Shown here: piece after piece, positions 51,579-62,700 of the stretch
Position numbering within the stretch: position 1 is the stretch's first letter
How the letters are laid out: every line of letters starts with the position of its first letter
DNA from: Salvelinus alpinus
Taxonomy: Eukaryota; Chordata; Actinopteri; Salmoniformes; Salmonidae
Assembly (NCBI RefSeq): GCF_045679555.1
Contig: NC_092093.1
Span: forward strand, 63,446,390 to 63,510,389
Length of the DNA stretch: 64,000 bases
Reading direction: 5' to 3'
The notes under the pieces: model-generated
What the model was told of the DNA's origin: nothing
The model's input: only the letters and a program-made list of their open reading frames with translations
Database searches by the model: none
Translations under genes and position numbers: made by a program

Positions 51579-53102
51579 CAGTAGCAGTCAAAGTTTGGAC
51601 ACCCCATCTCATTCAAAAGTTTGCCTTTATTTTTACTATTTTATACATTGTGGAATAATAGTGAAGACATCAAAATGATGAAATAACACATATGGAATCA
51701 TGTAACCAAAAAAAGTGTTAAACAAATCAAAATATATTTTATATAAATAGCCACCCTTTGCCTTGATGACACCTTTGCACACTCTTGGCATTCTCTCAAC
51801 CAGCTTCATGAGGTAGTCATCTGGAATCCATTTAAATTAACAGGTGTGCCTTGTTAAAAGTTTATTTGTGGAATGTATTTTTCTTATTGCATTTGATCCA
51901 ATCAGTTGTATTGTGACAAGGTAGCGGTGGTATACAGAAGATAGCCCTATTTGGTGAAAGACCAAGTCCATATTATGGCAAGAACAGCTCGAAACAAGCA
52001 AAGAGAAACGACAGTCCATCATTACTTTAAGACATGAAGGTCAGTCAATACGGAAAAAAGTTTATTCAAGTGCAGTCGCAAAAACCATCAAGTGCTATGA
52101 TGAAACTGGCTCTCATGAGGACCGTCACAGGAAAGGAAGACCCAGAGTTACCTCTGCTGCAGAGGATAAGTTCACTAGAGTTACCAGCCTCAGAAATTGC
52201 AGCCCAAATAAATGCTTCACAGTTCAAGTAACAGACACATCTCAACATCAACTGCTCAGAGACTGGGTGAATCAGGCCTTTGTGGTTGAATTGCTGCAAA
52301 GAAACCACTACTAAAGGACACCAATAAGAAGAAGAGACTAGCTTGGGCAAAGAAACACGAGCAATGGACCGGTGGAAATCTGTCTGGTCTGATGAGTCCA
52401 AATTTGAGATTTTTGGTTCCAACCTCTGTGTCTTTGTGAGGCACAGACTAGATGAACGGATGATCTCTGCATGTGTGGTTCCCACCGTGAAGCACGGAGG
52501 AGGTGTGATTGAGTGGGGGTGCTTTGCTGGTGACACCGTCGCTGATTTATTTAGAATTCAAGACACACTTAACCAGCATGGCTACCACAGCATTCTGCAG
52601 TGATACGCCATCCCATCTGGTTTGCGCTTAGTGGGACTATCATCTGTTTTTCAACAGGACAATGACCGAAAACACACCTCCAGGCTATGTAAGGTCTATT
52701 TGACCAAGAAGGAGAGTGATGGAGTGCTGCAGCAGATGACCTGGCCTCCACAATCACCCAAACTCTACCCCATTGAGATGGTTTGGGATGAGTTGGACTG
52801 CAGAGTGAAGGAAAAACAGCCAACAAGTTCTCAGCATATGTGGGATCTCCTTCAAGACTGTTGGAAAAGCATTCCAGGTGAAGCTGGTTGAGAGAATGCC
52901 AAGTGTGTAAAGCTGTCATATCAAGGAAAAGGGTGGCTACTTTGAATAATCTAAAATATTTTGATTTAACACTTTTTTGGTTACATGATTCAATGTGTTA
53001 TTACATAGTTTGATGTCGTCACTATTAAATCTACAATGTAGAAAATAGTAAAAAGAAAAGAAAAACCCTTGAATGAGTAGGTGTCCAAACTGACTGGTGC
53101 TG
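51579..53102 (+). mobile_element. Tc1/mariner element no. 4
   Basis: The left end CAGTAGCAGTCAAAGTTTGG is mirrored by the right end ...CCAAACTGACTGGTGCTG, with TA on both sides (51577-51578 and 53103-53104). The length of about 1.52 kb is typical. It contains one degraded transposase. Confidence 0.9.
51975..52905 (+). pseudogene. Tc1 transposase, broken
   Basis: It starts MARTARNKQRETTVHHYFKT followed by a stop. After frameshifts, [15 protein letters not shown] carries the first catalytic Asp, [15 protein letters not shown] follows, then a TGA after SILQ. Next comes VFQQDNDRKHTS (second Asp) and KLYPIEMVWDELD (Glu). The DDE residues survive in separate frames. Confidence 0.85.
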
Positions 53103-53329
53103 TATGTCCAACCATTCCAATCTATGCAGAGCTATGGTGTAGAAGTTCTATATAACATGCATGATAGTGCAAAGAACTCAGTGGCTAACTGACACGTGCA
53201 TGTATTCAAAACACATTTAAAATGTTTAAGCAAAGAAGAGTTACCACACTTCGCAAGCTGACTGACAACACAATCCTATTTTGTCACCAGCATGAACATA
53301 GAAGACAAACACACTATGTTTTGGTGTTC

Positions 53330-53335
53330 TTTATT
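53330..53335 (-). terminator. pan3: Candidate poly(A) signal for pan3
   Basis: Reverse complement AATAAA, followed on the - strand by A/T-rich and GT-rich sequence. It is the candidate I prefer for a long pan3 3' UTR (about 3.3 kb from the stop codon, inflated by the hAT-like insertion). Other AATAAA-like hexamers exist, so the choice is tentative. Confidence 0.3.
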
Positions 53336-53445
53336 AAAATACTGCTGTACACACAAAAATTACAACATTTTAGTCAAACACAAGAGGGGCATAAAACATA
53401 CTAAGATGGTGATGGAGGTGTGTGTGGGAGAAAGGCAGCAATAGT

Positions 53446-54235
53446 TAGTGATGCACGGGTTGACTCATACCCCGCAGACCCCACGGTTATATCCGCAGGG
53501 CAAGGGTTTTAGGGTCCTGAAATATTGTGTGGATGAAGGGTGGGTGGGTGGCAGGTTGAATAAAGTGAAGGGGGAAAAAATAATTTAAAAAAAATCTGTA
53601 CATGTATAATTGTGTAACTCATATCTATAGGCTACATTGAGGTTTTTATTTAATTAGAGAAATGAGTGTGTAACCCTAAGCTTCAGGGCCTAACTGCAGA
53701 CTACGCGTGCCAACTAACCTAGCACAGAGGACGCTATTTTGTTTCTCAACAGTGCTGCAAAAGAAAGACGAAAGTAGGCCATTATAGTCTCAACTGGACA
53801 GTGGCTACTTTGGTTTTCAAAATCTTATTTTGTGTAACAGTGTATTTATTTTCTAAGCCTTATATATATATATATATATACACACATTTCATTAGATGTT
53901 TTATTTAATTCATATGCTGGTAGAGGCTATTAGCCCACAGGCAGTCGGCCTAAAATATATCCATTTATTGTTTCACATTTGTTTCAGCAAAACATTAGGC
54001 TACTGTTCATGAGGCCTAAATATTCAATAAATTGATGAAATGTTGAAGAAAAACATAATTGTTCAATAAATGTTCAAGAGAAAAAAGGGAACAGAGCGTT
54101 TTCTATATTAGCAGGTTAGGGTTGGATGCAGCCCTCAGATTTTCCCTATCACATACAGTCGGGTTGTTGCAGATGGGTTTTTAGCAATTGCGGGTGGGGG
54201 TGCGGGTGAACAAACAGCTGACCCGCGCATCACTA
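53446..54235. mobile_element. hAT-like non-autonomous element (copy 2)
   Basis: It starts TAGTGATGCACGGGTTGACT and ends AGCTGACCCGCGCATCACTA, an imperfect inverted pair. Flanking 8-mers GCAATAGT (left) and GCTCTAGT (right) agree at six of eight positions, consistent with a decayed 8-bp hAT target duplication. It shares blocks with copy 1 at 2125-3220. No transposase is present. Confidence 0.7.
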
Positions 54236-56612
54236 GCTCTAGTATTACTGGAGTGTGTGTCATGATGGTGATATGATGAACGTTGACATGTGTGGATAGG
54301 GATGGCTGTGTGTTGGTATGGGTGTGTGTAAGAGATTGGTTTAAAGATAGGGGTCTAAGCACCACATTCACCAAATATGCTTTCGGTCTTGATCATGTCA
54401 CTAAAAACAGGAAACAGTACATGATTCTAACATAGCCAACTCACAGCTCACCTCATGGAGTAGGTAGAAGATGCCCCTAACAACTGACATAGGGTCAGAT
54501 ATGTTGTCATCCCCCTAGTAGTTCAGGTAAGACTGGACTACGGTAAATTGATGCTAGATCTGTGCTTAGGAGCATCCATCTCCTCACAATTTCCCCCCAC
54601 AGTACCCCCCCCACCCCCACTTAAGAGTCCCGCCCACACCAATCTGACTGGATAAAGGGCGACCAATGACGGCCAAAAACATTCAGTCATTGGGCCCCTG
54701 CAGCTGTCCATTGTCCTGAGAGAATTCCAAACCATCCAACAGAGGGTCTATTCAATAGGGTTGAATGTTGCACATAGAACTGATGTATAGAATAGACAGT
54801 TACCTTCTCATGTGATTAGAAGTCTTGGTATGATCTATATAATACATTTCTAAAACACTTTGAATGTTTCACCCTTCTGAATAGATCCTTGCTTCTGAGT
54901 GCAACAGCCACCACCCCACCCCCCTTACCAATTCTCCATCCTTCTCCCTGATGTGTACACTCCTTCACTACCCATTATGAATTCAAAGGCATTGGATTGG
55001 TATAAGCATGGTTTGGAGTTTCCATCATCTCTTATGCCAATCCATTATTTTTAAAGCCATGAGAGGGTGTGAATGAGAGCACACTTCAGGGGAAAAACCC
55101 AGGGGACCTCCGGAAGGGGTCAAAGGTGAAAGGTGACTCCTGGTCATCGCTGCTCGGTGTCTCCAGCACGTTGTGTGTCACATGATCTTAAAAGGTCAAA
55201 TAAAAAACACATTTTCTTAAAATGATTCAAAACCCCTTCCTACAATCCACTTCGCCCCCGTTGGAATTGGTCCACAGAATAAAGTTTGTGTTGAGGCAGA
55301 AAGACTGTCCCTTCCATGTCCCATCATGCATCACTGCACTACAGCAGAGTAAAATGAGAAGAACCAGCTAGAAAGAATCACAAAAAGCATAACGTATTCT
55401 CAAACGAAGAGGTCACCAGGGACCCTTCATGAGAGGGAGGGAGGGACCCTTCAGGAGAGGGAGAAAGAGGGAGGGAGGGACCCTTCAGGAGAGGGAGAAA
55501 GAGGGAGGGAGGGACCCTTCAGGAGAAGGAGAAAGAGGGAGGGAGGGACCCTTCAGGAGAAGGAGAAAGAGGGAGGGAGGGACCCTTCAGGAGAGGGATA
55601 AAGACGGAGGGAGGGACCCTACAGGAGAGGGAGAAAGAGGGAGGGAGGGACCCTTCAGGAGAGGGAGAAAGAGGGAGGGAGGGACCCTTCAGGGGAGGGA
55701 GAGAGGCAGCAAAGAAAATAATTGAGGCAGAACTGGCTCCATTCTCTAGTTATGCCCAATCCATGGGTTCTACCCCAGAGCTGACAAAACAGTTCCATCC
55801 CCCGAGTTCATAATTTGTGTCACAACATTTTCCACAATAGTGTCCATCATTAAGCAATAAAGGAGGTGCTGCCTGGCCTGCATGACTCTGCTCTAACAAA
55901 CACGGCCATCGGGAGAAAAACCCAACACACCCCTCAATGGTCTGTTTCAACAGAGTCCCCATCCCAACCCGCACCCTACTCCAAAACTCAGTGGGTTGTC
56001 CTTTCTGAGTGGGAACCGACAACTAAGGCTGACTTGGACCGGCCCATTTCATGAATGGGTTCTTTGACCACCCCCTTAGAAAGCATCCAGTGGTCTGTCC
56101 CGTCTCAATGTGTTGGTATGAAGGGGTGTGGTCTCCAGCAGAGACACGCAGTAGAAAGCCTGATTTATATTCAGTTCTCAGTCTGTGTCGGTGTGTGTCT
56201 GTGACTTCACCTCTGTCTGTAGATGCATCTTGTAGGCCACTCACACATTCATTAAAAGTCAAATCTTAGTGCATCCTCCACAGAAAAAAAAGCAGGAAAA
56301 AGTTCAATACCACGTGGTTGGTTTATTTTTTAGTATCCGTTTTGTTCCCCAGTTCTAAAATATAATAATGCAGTGTTCATCATCCTTGTTGTCATCGTCA
56401 CAGCTTCCATTTCTGTCCCCAAAAAAAATCTGCTTTAGAAAAGCCTTCCTGGTTGCTAAGACAGTGTATGTGACTGATCCAACAAGTCCCGCCCCCTTTG
56501 ATGATGTCATCACTATGCACCTGGTCCTCCGATGTAGTGCAATAATGTGCTTTCAGGTTCCGGGTTCAGGCAGTCCCACCCCGCTGCCTGTGTGTGGGGG
56601 GCGGCGAGGGCG
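54236..56612 (-). other. pan3: Probable pan3 3' untranslated region
   Basis: Directly downstream (on the - strand) of the pan3 stop codon and free of recognisable exons on either strand. It is mostly unique sequence, with one 30-bp minisatellite at 55425-55700. The extent is inferred; RNA evidence would be needed to set the end. Confidence 0.4.
55425..55700. repeat. 30-bp minisatellite, about 9 copies
   Basis: CCCTTCAGGAGAGGGAGAAA followed by GAGGGAGGGA repeats every 30 bp with few changes. Open in one + frame as a ten-residue repeat, but this follows from the period. Confidence 0.94.
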
Positions 56613-56756
56613 CTACAGGGGGCCAGTGGCAGCGGCCTGCTGCAACTCCTGGAAGGTACTGTCGAAGCAGCGCTTCAGGTCCGAGTAGGTCACCACCAGA
56701 ACACTCTTCTCATCACGAGACACCAGGTTTATCTTCTCAGGCACGCCCGCGTCCAG
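56613..56756 (-). CDS. pan3: pan3 last coding exon
   Basis: It begins LDAGVPEKINLVSRDEKSVL and continues VVTYSDLKRCFDSTFQELQQ to a TAG stop at 56613-56615 (48 codons including the stop). The acceptor is TGTGTAG at 56757-56763. Its first six bases and this acceptor are repeated 12 times upstream in the intron. Confidence 0.95.
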   Translation of the reverse strand: MDAGVPEKINLVSRDEKSVLVVTYSDLKRCFDSTFQELQQAAATGPL

Positions 56757-59700
56757 CTACACAGAGAGACGGGAGAGAGAGAGATAAGTACTGCTAGACT
56801 GGTAGTCCAGCTACACAGAGAGACGGGAGAGAGAGAGATAAGTACTGCTAGACTGGTAGTCCAGCTACACAGAGAGACGGGAGAGAGAGAGATAAGTACT
56901 GCTAGACTGGTAGTCCAGCTACACAGAGAGACGGGAGAGAGAGAGATAAGTACTGCTAGACTGGTAGTCCAGCTACACAGAGAGACGGGAGAGAGAGAGA
57001 TAAGTACTGCTAGACTGGTAGTCCAGCTACACAGAGAGACGGGAGAGAGAGAGATAAGTACTGCTAGACTGGTAGTCCAGCTACACAGAGAGACGGGAGA
57101 GAGAGAGATAAGTACTGTTAGACTGGTAGTCCAGCTACACAGAGAGACGGGAGAGAGAGAGAGATAAGTACTGCTAGACTGGTAGTCCAGCTACACAGAG
57201 AGACGGGAGAGAGAGAGAGATAAGTACTGCTAGACTGGTAGTCCAGCTACACAGAGAGACGGGAGAGAGAGAGATAAGTACTGCTAGACTGGTAGTCCAG
57301 CTACACAGAGAGACGGGAGAGAGAGAGATAAGTACTGCTAGACTGGTAGTCCAGCTACACAGAGAGACGGGAGAGAGAGAGATAAGTACTGCTAGTTCAG
57401 CTGAGCACCAATACAGTAACACACATGAAGAGATATATATATATCTGAAAACAAGTGGCTCACACAGAAAGAGGGGAGAGGGAGGGAGGGAGGGTGAGTG
57501 GAGAGTGAGAAGAGGGTGAGTGTAAAGTTAGGAGGGAGGGAGGGTGAGTGAGTGGAGAGTGAGTGTAAAGTTAGGAGGGAGGGAGGGAGGGTGAGTGAGT
57601 GGAGAGTGAGGAAAGGAGGGTGAGTGGAGAGGAGAAGTGGGTGAGTGGTGAGGTGGGTGAGTGGTGAGGAGAAGTGGGGTGAGGAGAAGAGGGTGAGTGG
57701 AAGAGGGATGGAGGATGGAGAGTGAGTGGAGAGGAGGGTGAGTGGAGAGGATGGAGGGTGAGGAGAAGAGGGTGGAAAGTGAGGAGAGGAGGGAGTGAAA
57801 GCGGAGGGAGTGAGGAGAGGAGGGAGGGTGAGTGGAGAGGAGAAGAGGGTGAGTGGGTGGGGAGTGTGTGAGTGAGTGAAGCAGAGGGAGCGAAATCGGA
57901 GGGAGGGTGGAGAGGAGAAGAGGGTGAGAGGAGAGTGAGGAGAAGAGGGTGAGCGGAGAGGGTGAGTGGAGAGGAGAAGAGGGTGAGTTGAGAGTGAGGG
58001 TGAGTGAAGTAGAGGGAGGGAAATCGGAGGGAGGGTGGAGAGGAGAAGAGGGTGAGAGGAGGGTGAGTGGAGAGAAGGGGGAGGGAGTGCAGAGGGAGGG
58101 AGGGTGAGTGGAGAGTGAGGAGAAGAGGGTGAGTGGAGAGTGAGGAGAGGACGGAGGGTGAGTGGTGAGTGGAGAGAAGGGGGAGGGGTGAGTGGAGAGG
58201 AGGGAGTGAGTGAGTGGAGAGGAGGAGGGAGGGAGGGTGGAGAGTGAGGAGAAGAGTGTGAGTGCAGAGGAGGGAGGGTGAGTGGAGAGCGAGTGCAGAG
58301 GAGGGAGGGTGAGTGGAGAGCGAGTGCAGAGGAGGGAGGGTGAGTGGAGAGCGAGTGCAGAGGAGGGAGGGTGAGTGGAGAGCGAGTGCAGAGGAGGGAG
58401 AGTGAGTGGAGAGGAATGAGTGAGTGGAGAGAGGGAGGGTGAGTGGAGAGGGAGGGAGGGAGGGTGAGTGGAGAGAGAGGAGCGTGAGTGAAGAGGAGGG
58501 AGGGTGAGTGGACAGTGAGGAGAAGAGAGTGAGTGGACAGTGAGGAGAAGAGAGTGAGTGGACAGTGAGGAGAGGACGGAGGGTGAGTGGAGAGGAGGGG
58601 GAGGGGTGAGATGAGAAGAGTGTGAGTCCAGAGGAGGGAGGGTGAGTGGACAGTGAGGAGAGGACGGAGGGTGAGTGGAGAGAAAGGGGGGGTGAGTGGA
58701 GAGAAGGGAGAATGAGCGAGTGAAGAGGAGGGAGGGTGAGTGGAGTGGAGAGGAGGGAGGGTGAGTGGAGTGGAGAGGAGGGAGGGTGAGTGGAGAGGAG
58801 GGAGGGTGAGTGGAGAGGAGAGGAGGGAAGGTGAGTGAGGGTAGGTGAGTGAGTGAGTGGAGAGGAGGGAGGGCGAGTGGAGAGAAAGGGGGGGTGAGTG
58901 GAGAGAAGGGAGAATGAGCGAGTGAAGAGGAGGGAGGGAGGGTGAGTGGAGAGGAGGGAGGGAGGGTGAGTGGAGAGGAGGGTGAGTGGAGAGGAGGAGG
59001 GAGGGTGAGTGGAGAGGACAGAGGGTGAGTGGAGAGGACAGAGGGTGAGTGGAGAGTGGAGAGTGAGTGTAGAGTGGAGAGTGGAGTGTGAGTGAGTGGA
59101 GCAGGGTGAGAGGAAGGCACAAGGGAGAAGGGAATGACAGGGAAATGAGAGAAGAGAATGAGAAAAAGAGATTAGTGACGAGAGACAGCACTGAGTAAAA
59201 GACAGAAAGAAGGGTGAGAACAACCCAGAGAAGAGAGAGGCAGAAAGATAGAGCGAGGGAGAAAGAGAGAAATACAGAAAGAGAAGCAAGAGGAGGAGAC
59301 ATACTTTGTTGAGGCAGGAGACGATGTGGCTGAGGTCTATCCAGGGGGTCCCAGCCTCCGTCACCTGGTGGAACAGGTGGTCTCTGAACAGTTTCAGCAG
59401 ATACCGGTCCCCCGTCTCCGACCACGTACGGTCCTTCTGAAACCTGGCACAGAGAGACAAACAGAGAGACACAAAGTTAGACACCTACAAGTGAAGAGAG
59501 CTTGTAGAAGTGTGAAATGAAGGGAGAGTCAATTGGTCAATGTGAAACATTTACTTCAGAGTGATACAGTACTTACTCTGGCCTCTCGTTGATGGTGCCC
59601 AGTTTGGCCAACAGACGGAAGAGACGACCATTCTGGACCTCCTACAACAGATAGAAAACAACTTGATCAGTCAAATATCATACTCCTAGAACCACAACAC

Positions 59701-62700
59701 AATGGGTCAAATGAAAATGTATTATTTTCAACTGGAAGAGGTGTCTGTGTGAACTGTAGGTGGTAGTATTAGTTATACACTGAGTGTACAAAACAGTCCT
59801 AATATCAACCTGCACCCTCCCTTTTGTCCTCAAAACAACCTCAATTTGTCGGGGCATAATCCATGGCTTAAAAATCCTTCTTTAACCCGTCTCCTCCCCT
59901 TCAACTACACTGATTGAAGTGGATCTAACAAGTGACATCAATAAGAGATCATAGCTTTCACCTGGATTCACCTGGTCACTTTGTCATGGAAGGGGCAGGT
60001 TTTCCTAATGTTTTGTACACTCAGTGTATATTACTTTACTGGAGTTACAGGCAATCTGCAATACATTGTTGGACTTTTAAATGAAATGGTATATACCCAT
60101 TGATTCTTGAAGAATATAAATTATAAATATAGCCTCAATATTTTGATAAAATCTTTATGGCTCAGTTGGTAGAGCATGGCATTTGTAACACCAGGATAGT
60201 GGGTTCGATACCTGGGACCACCCATATGTAAAATGTATGCACACATGACTAAGTCACTTTGGTTAAAGTGTCCGCTAAATATTATTATAGTAATTTTGAT
60301 CTCACGGACAGTCAGTCCTTGCATCCATAGCTAAATCTATGAATTTGAGAGTGGTTACATTTCTCCAGTCCTATCCTTCAACTATTTTCCAAAACAGAGG
60401 CGGGGGTGGACACTTTGCAAACCCACAGAGAGCATGAACACACACACACACCATTTCCTGTTGGTAACACAATTCGAAACAGTGGTGCTTATCTGTGTTG
60501 TATGTAAGGAAGGAGAAGTACATGTAAAAGCATGAAGGTTATTGTGGATAAAAATACTAGCAGAAACCCATCTGAACAGGAACCCCACACCAAGGGACTA
60601 ACATGACTCTCGCACATACACAACTGATCGACTGAAAGGTGGCATTTCCTGTTTAATGCTAAAGATGACAGCAGAACCGCTCACACAGGACATACTCACT
60701 CCTCTCTTCCCTGATACAAGCACCAAAACAAAACTGAAGAAGGGGGAGGGCAGGACAGAAGAGGAAAGCAGAAGCTGTAGAGTGTGGACAGAGGGACCAC
60801 AGCCCACACCCTGTATCTTCACACCCTCTCCTTCCTCACCCTCTTGCGTGCCTTCCCTTCACCACGCCTTCTACAGAGCAGAGGTGGCATCACAAAAACA
60901 CACACACCAGGTTTCCAGCCTTTTTATGCGAGTAAAGTACATGACGGATAAAAAAAAGGGTCACGACAGGCCTGATGGAAACATGTCGACAATACTAAAT
61001 ATGCTTGACAAGGTGAGATCTCTGCGTCAGTCAAATTAATTATGCAAGAAATGGCGGTGGAATTGCCTTTATGAGCAAATATTGATATAATAACTAACCA
61101 TCATATCGAAGTCAACTTGGAGTCACACGATGATATGGTGTTTGGTCCTCCCACTACAACTCAGAAAACCATTCCGTTTATTAGGCTACAGATTAAGTTC
61201 TGATTAACTTCACAGGGTGGGGAAGGCTTGACGCTCCTTTCCTATAAATATCCAGGGTCCAACTCTGGTGGCATGATGATCGATACTTGGCTGCCGTTTC
61301 ACAGAATAATGCTCTTTTGTCCATAACAATCTCATCATGTAGGTAGTCTAACCTCGCTGTATCTGCCAGCTGTTGGCTAGAGCGCACAAACCAACACCAG
61401 AGTGGACACATTCGCTATATAACGCAACATTTATGACAAAACCCATCTGTAAAGTAGAAAATGAGATGGAAATCCATTTAACTTGCAAGAATTTAAGTGC
61501 AAAAGCTATTTGAACTACGTAATTACGCACAGCCTTTTATCTGCAACAAGTCAATTTGGTGGAAACATCTCTGGTGGGAAAATATGCATATTGTGTGTAT
61601 GCAGATTTGAGAATATTCACATGAAAATCTATCACCAATTGGATGAAAACTTAGTGTGTGTGTGTACCTTGGCAAGGTCCTCCTCGATGACATCATTCCT
61701 CATCTGTGATGCGTCCAGCTGTGTGTAGAAGCGAGCTCCGATCATAGGCATGATGTCATTGACGCTTCGCAGCCTAGACTGCTCTGTCAGCAGATACCTA
61801 CAACACAGACAGCATTACTTCAGTCAGTCCAAACTAACAACGCAGGAGTGTCAAACTCAATTCCTGGAGGGCCACGTCTGAGGCTCTTGTTCTTGTCTTT
61901 CAATTAGTGTCCAATTAAGACCAAATAACCAGGTGAGGGGAGTTCCTTACTCAGTAGTGACCTTTAATTCATCAATCAAGTGGAAAGGAAGAGTGAAAAC
62001 CTGCAGACACTCGGCCCTTGAGGACTGGAGTTGGACATGTGATGCCATATGTGAGTGTTTGTTGCAGATGCGTGAGCAGTTGATTAACACCAGCTTCTTA
62101 GCCTTGTGCAGGTTCTGTCTGTGGGTGTCTTACAGGATGAGGTTCTTGAGGTCTGATGAGTAGTTGATTGACACTAGCTCCATGGCCTTCTGCAGGTTCT
62201 CTCTCTGAATTCCAGCCAGAGAGTTACAGGCCAGGGCCAGCACCACCTTGCCCAGGGATATCAGGTCCGCTTGCTACACACACACGAGAAACGGGTTAAT
62301 AAAACACACACTACAGGGAGGGGCCAACTCAACCATTTCAAAGAAAATCAGGTCAACATCTCACAAAGCCAAGTATAACAGACACACACTAGGATTTAAA
62401 ACTGTATCCGGTATCCTGAGATTTCCCACCCAAGCTCCTTCCCATAAAAAAATTAAATGACAGGTAGTGACATATCAACTCTCTGGCTTCATTCATACAT
62501 GAAACTAGGTCCGGGACGATACCACTATTGAGATACTCATTACTATCGTGGCAAGGAAACAAAACACAAAGCTGATTTAACTTCTTTAGGAGAACAGCCC
62601 TAATGTTGGAAACAAACATTATGTTGTCATCCAGAGTCACATGTATTTATTTTCTAAACTATAGCACATTATTTTACATATAGCAGGTTATTAATGGAAC

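Noticed and set aside
53222..53404. Possible last flt1 coding exons between the giant array and pan3
   Set aside because: I looked for the conserved FLT1 C-terminal patterns and found none; the open frames there are short and lack splice support.
57392..59484. Very long Leu/Ser/Pro/His open frames on the - strand (up to about 677 codons)
   Set aside because: They are translations of a degenerate GAGTGG/GGAGGG minisatellite; three overlapping frames are all open. Only 59305-59443 within them is a real exon (pan3).
60155..60230. tRNA gene
   Set aside because: The A and B boxes are present but the cloverleaf does not close and a SINE body follows; it is a tRNA-derived SINE.
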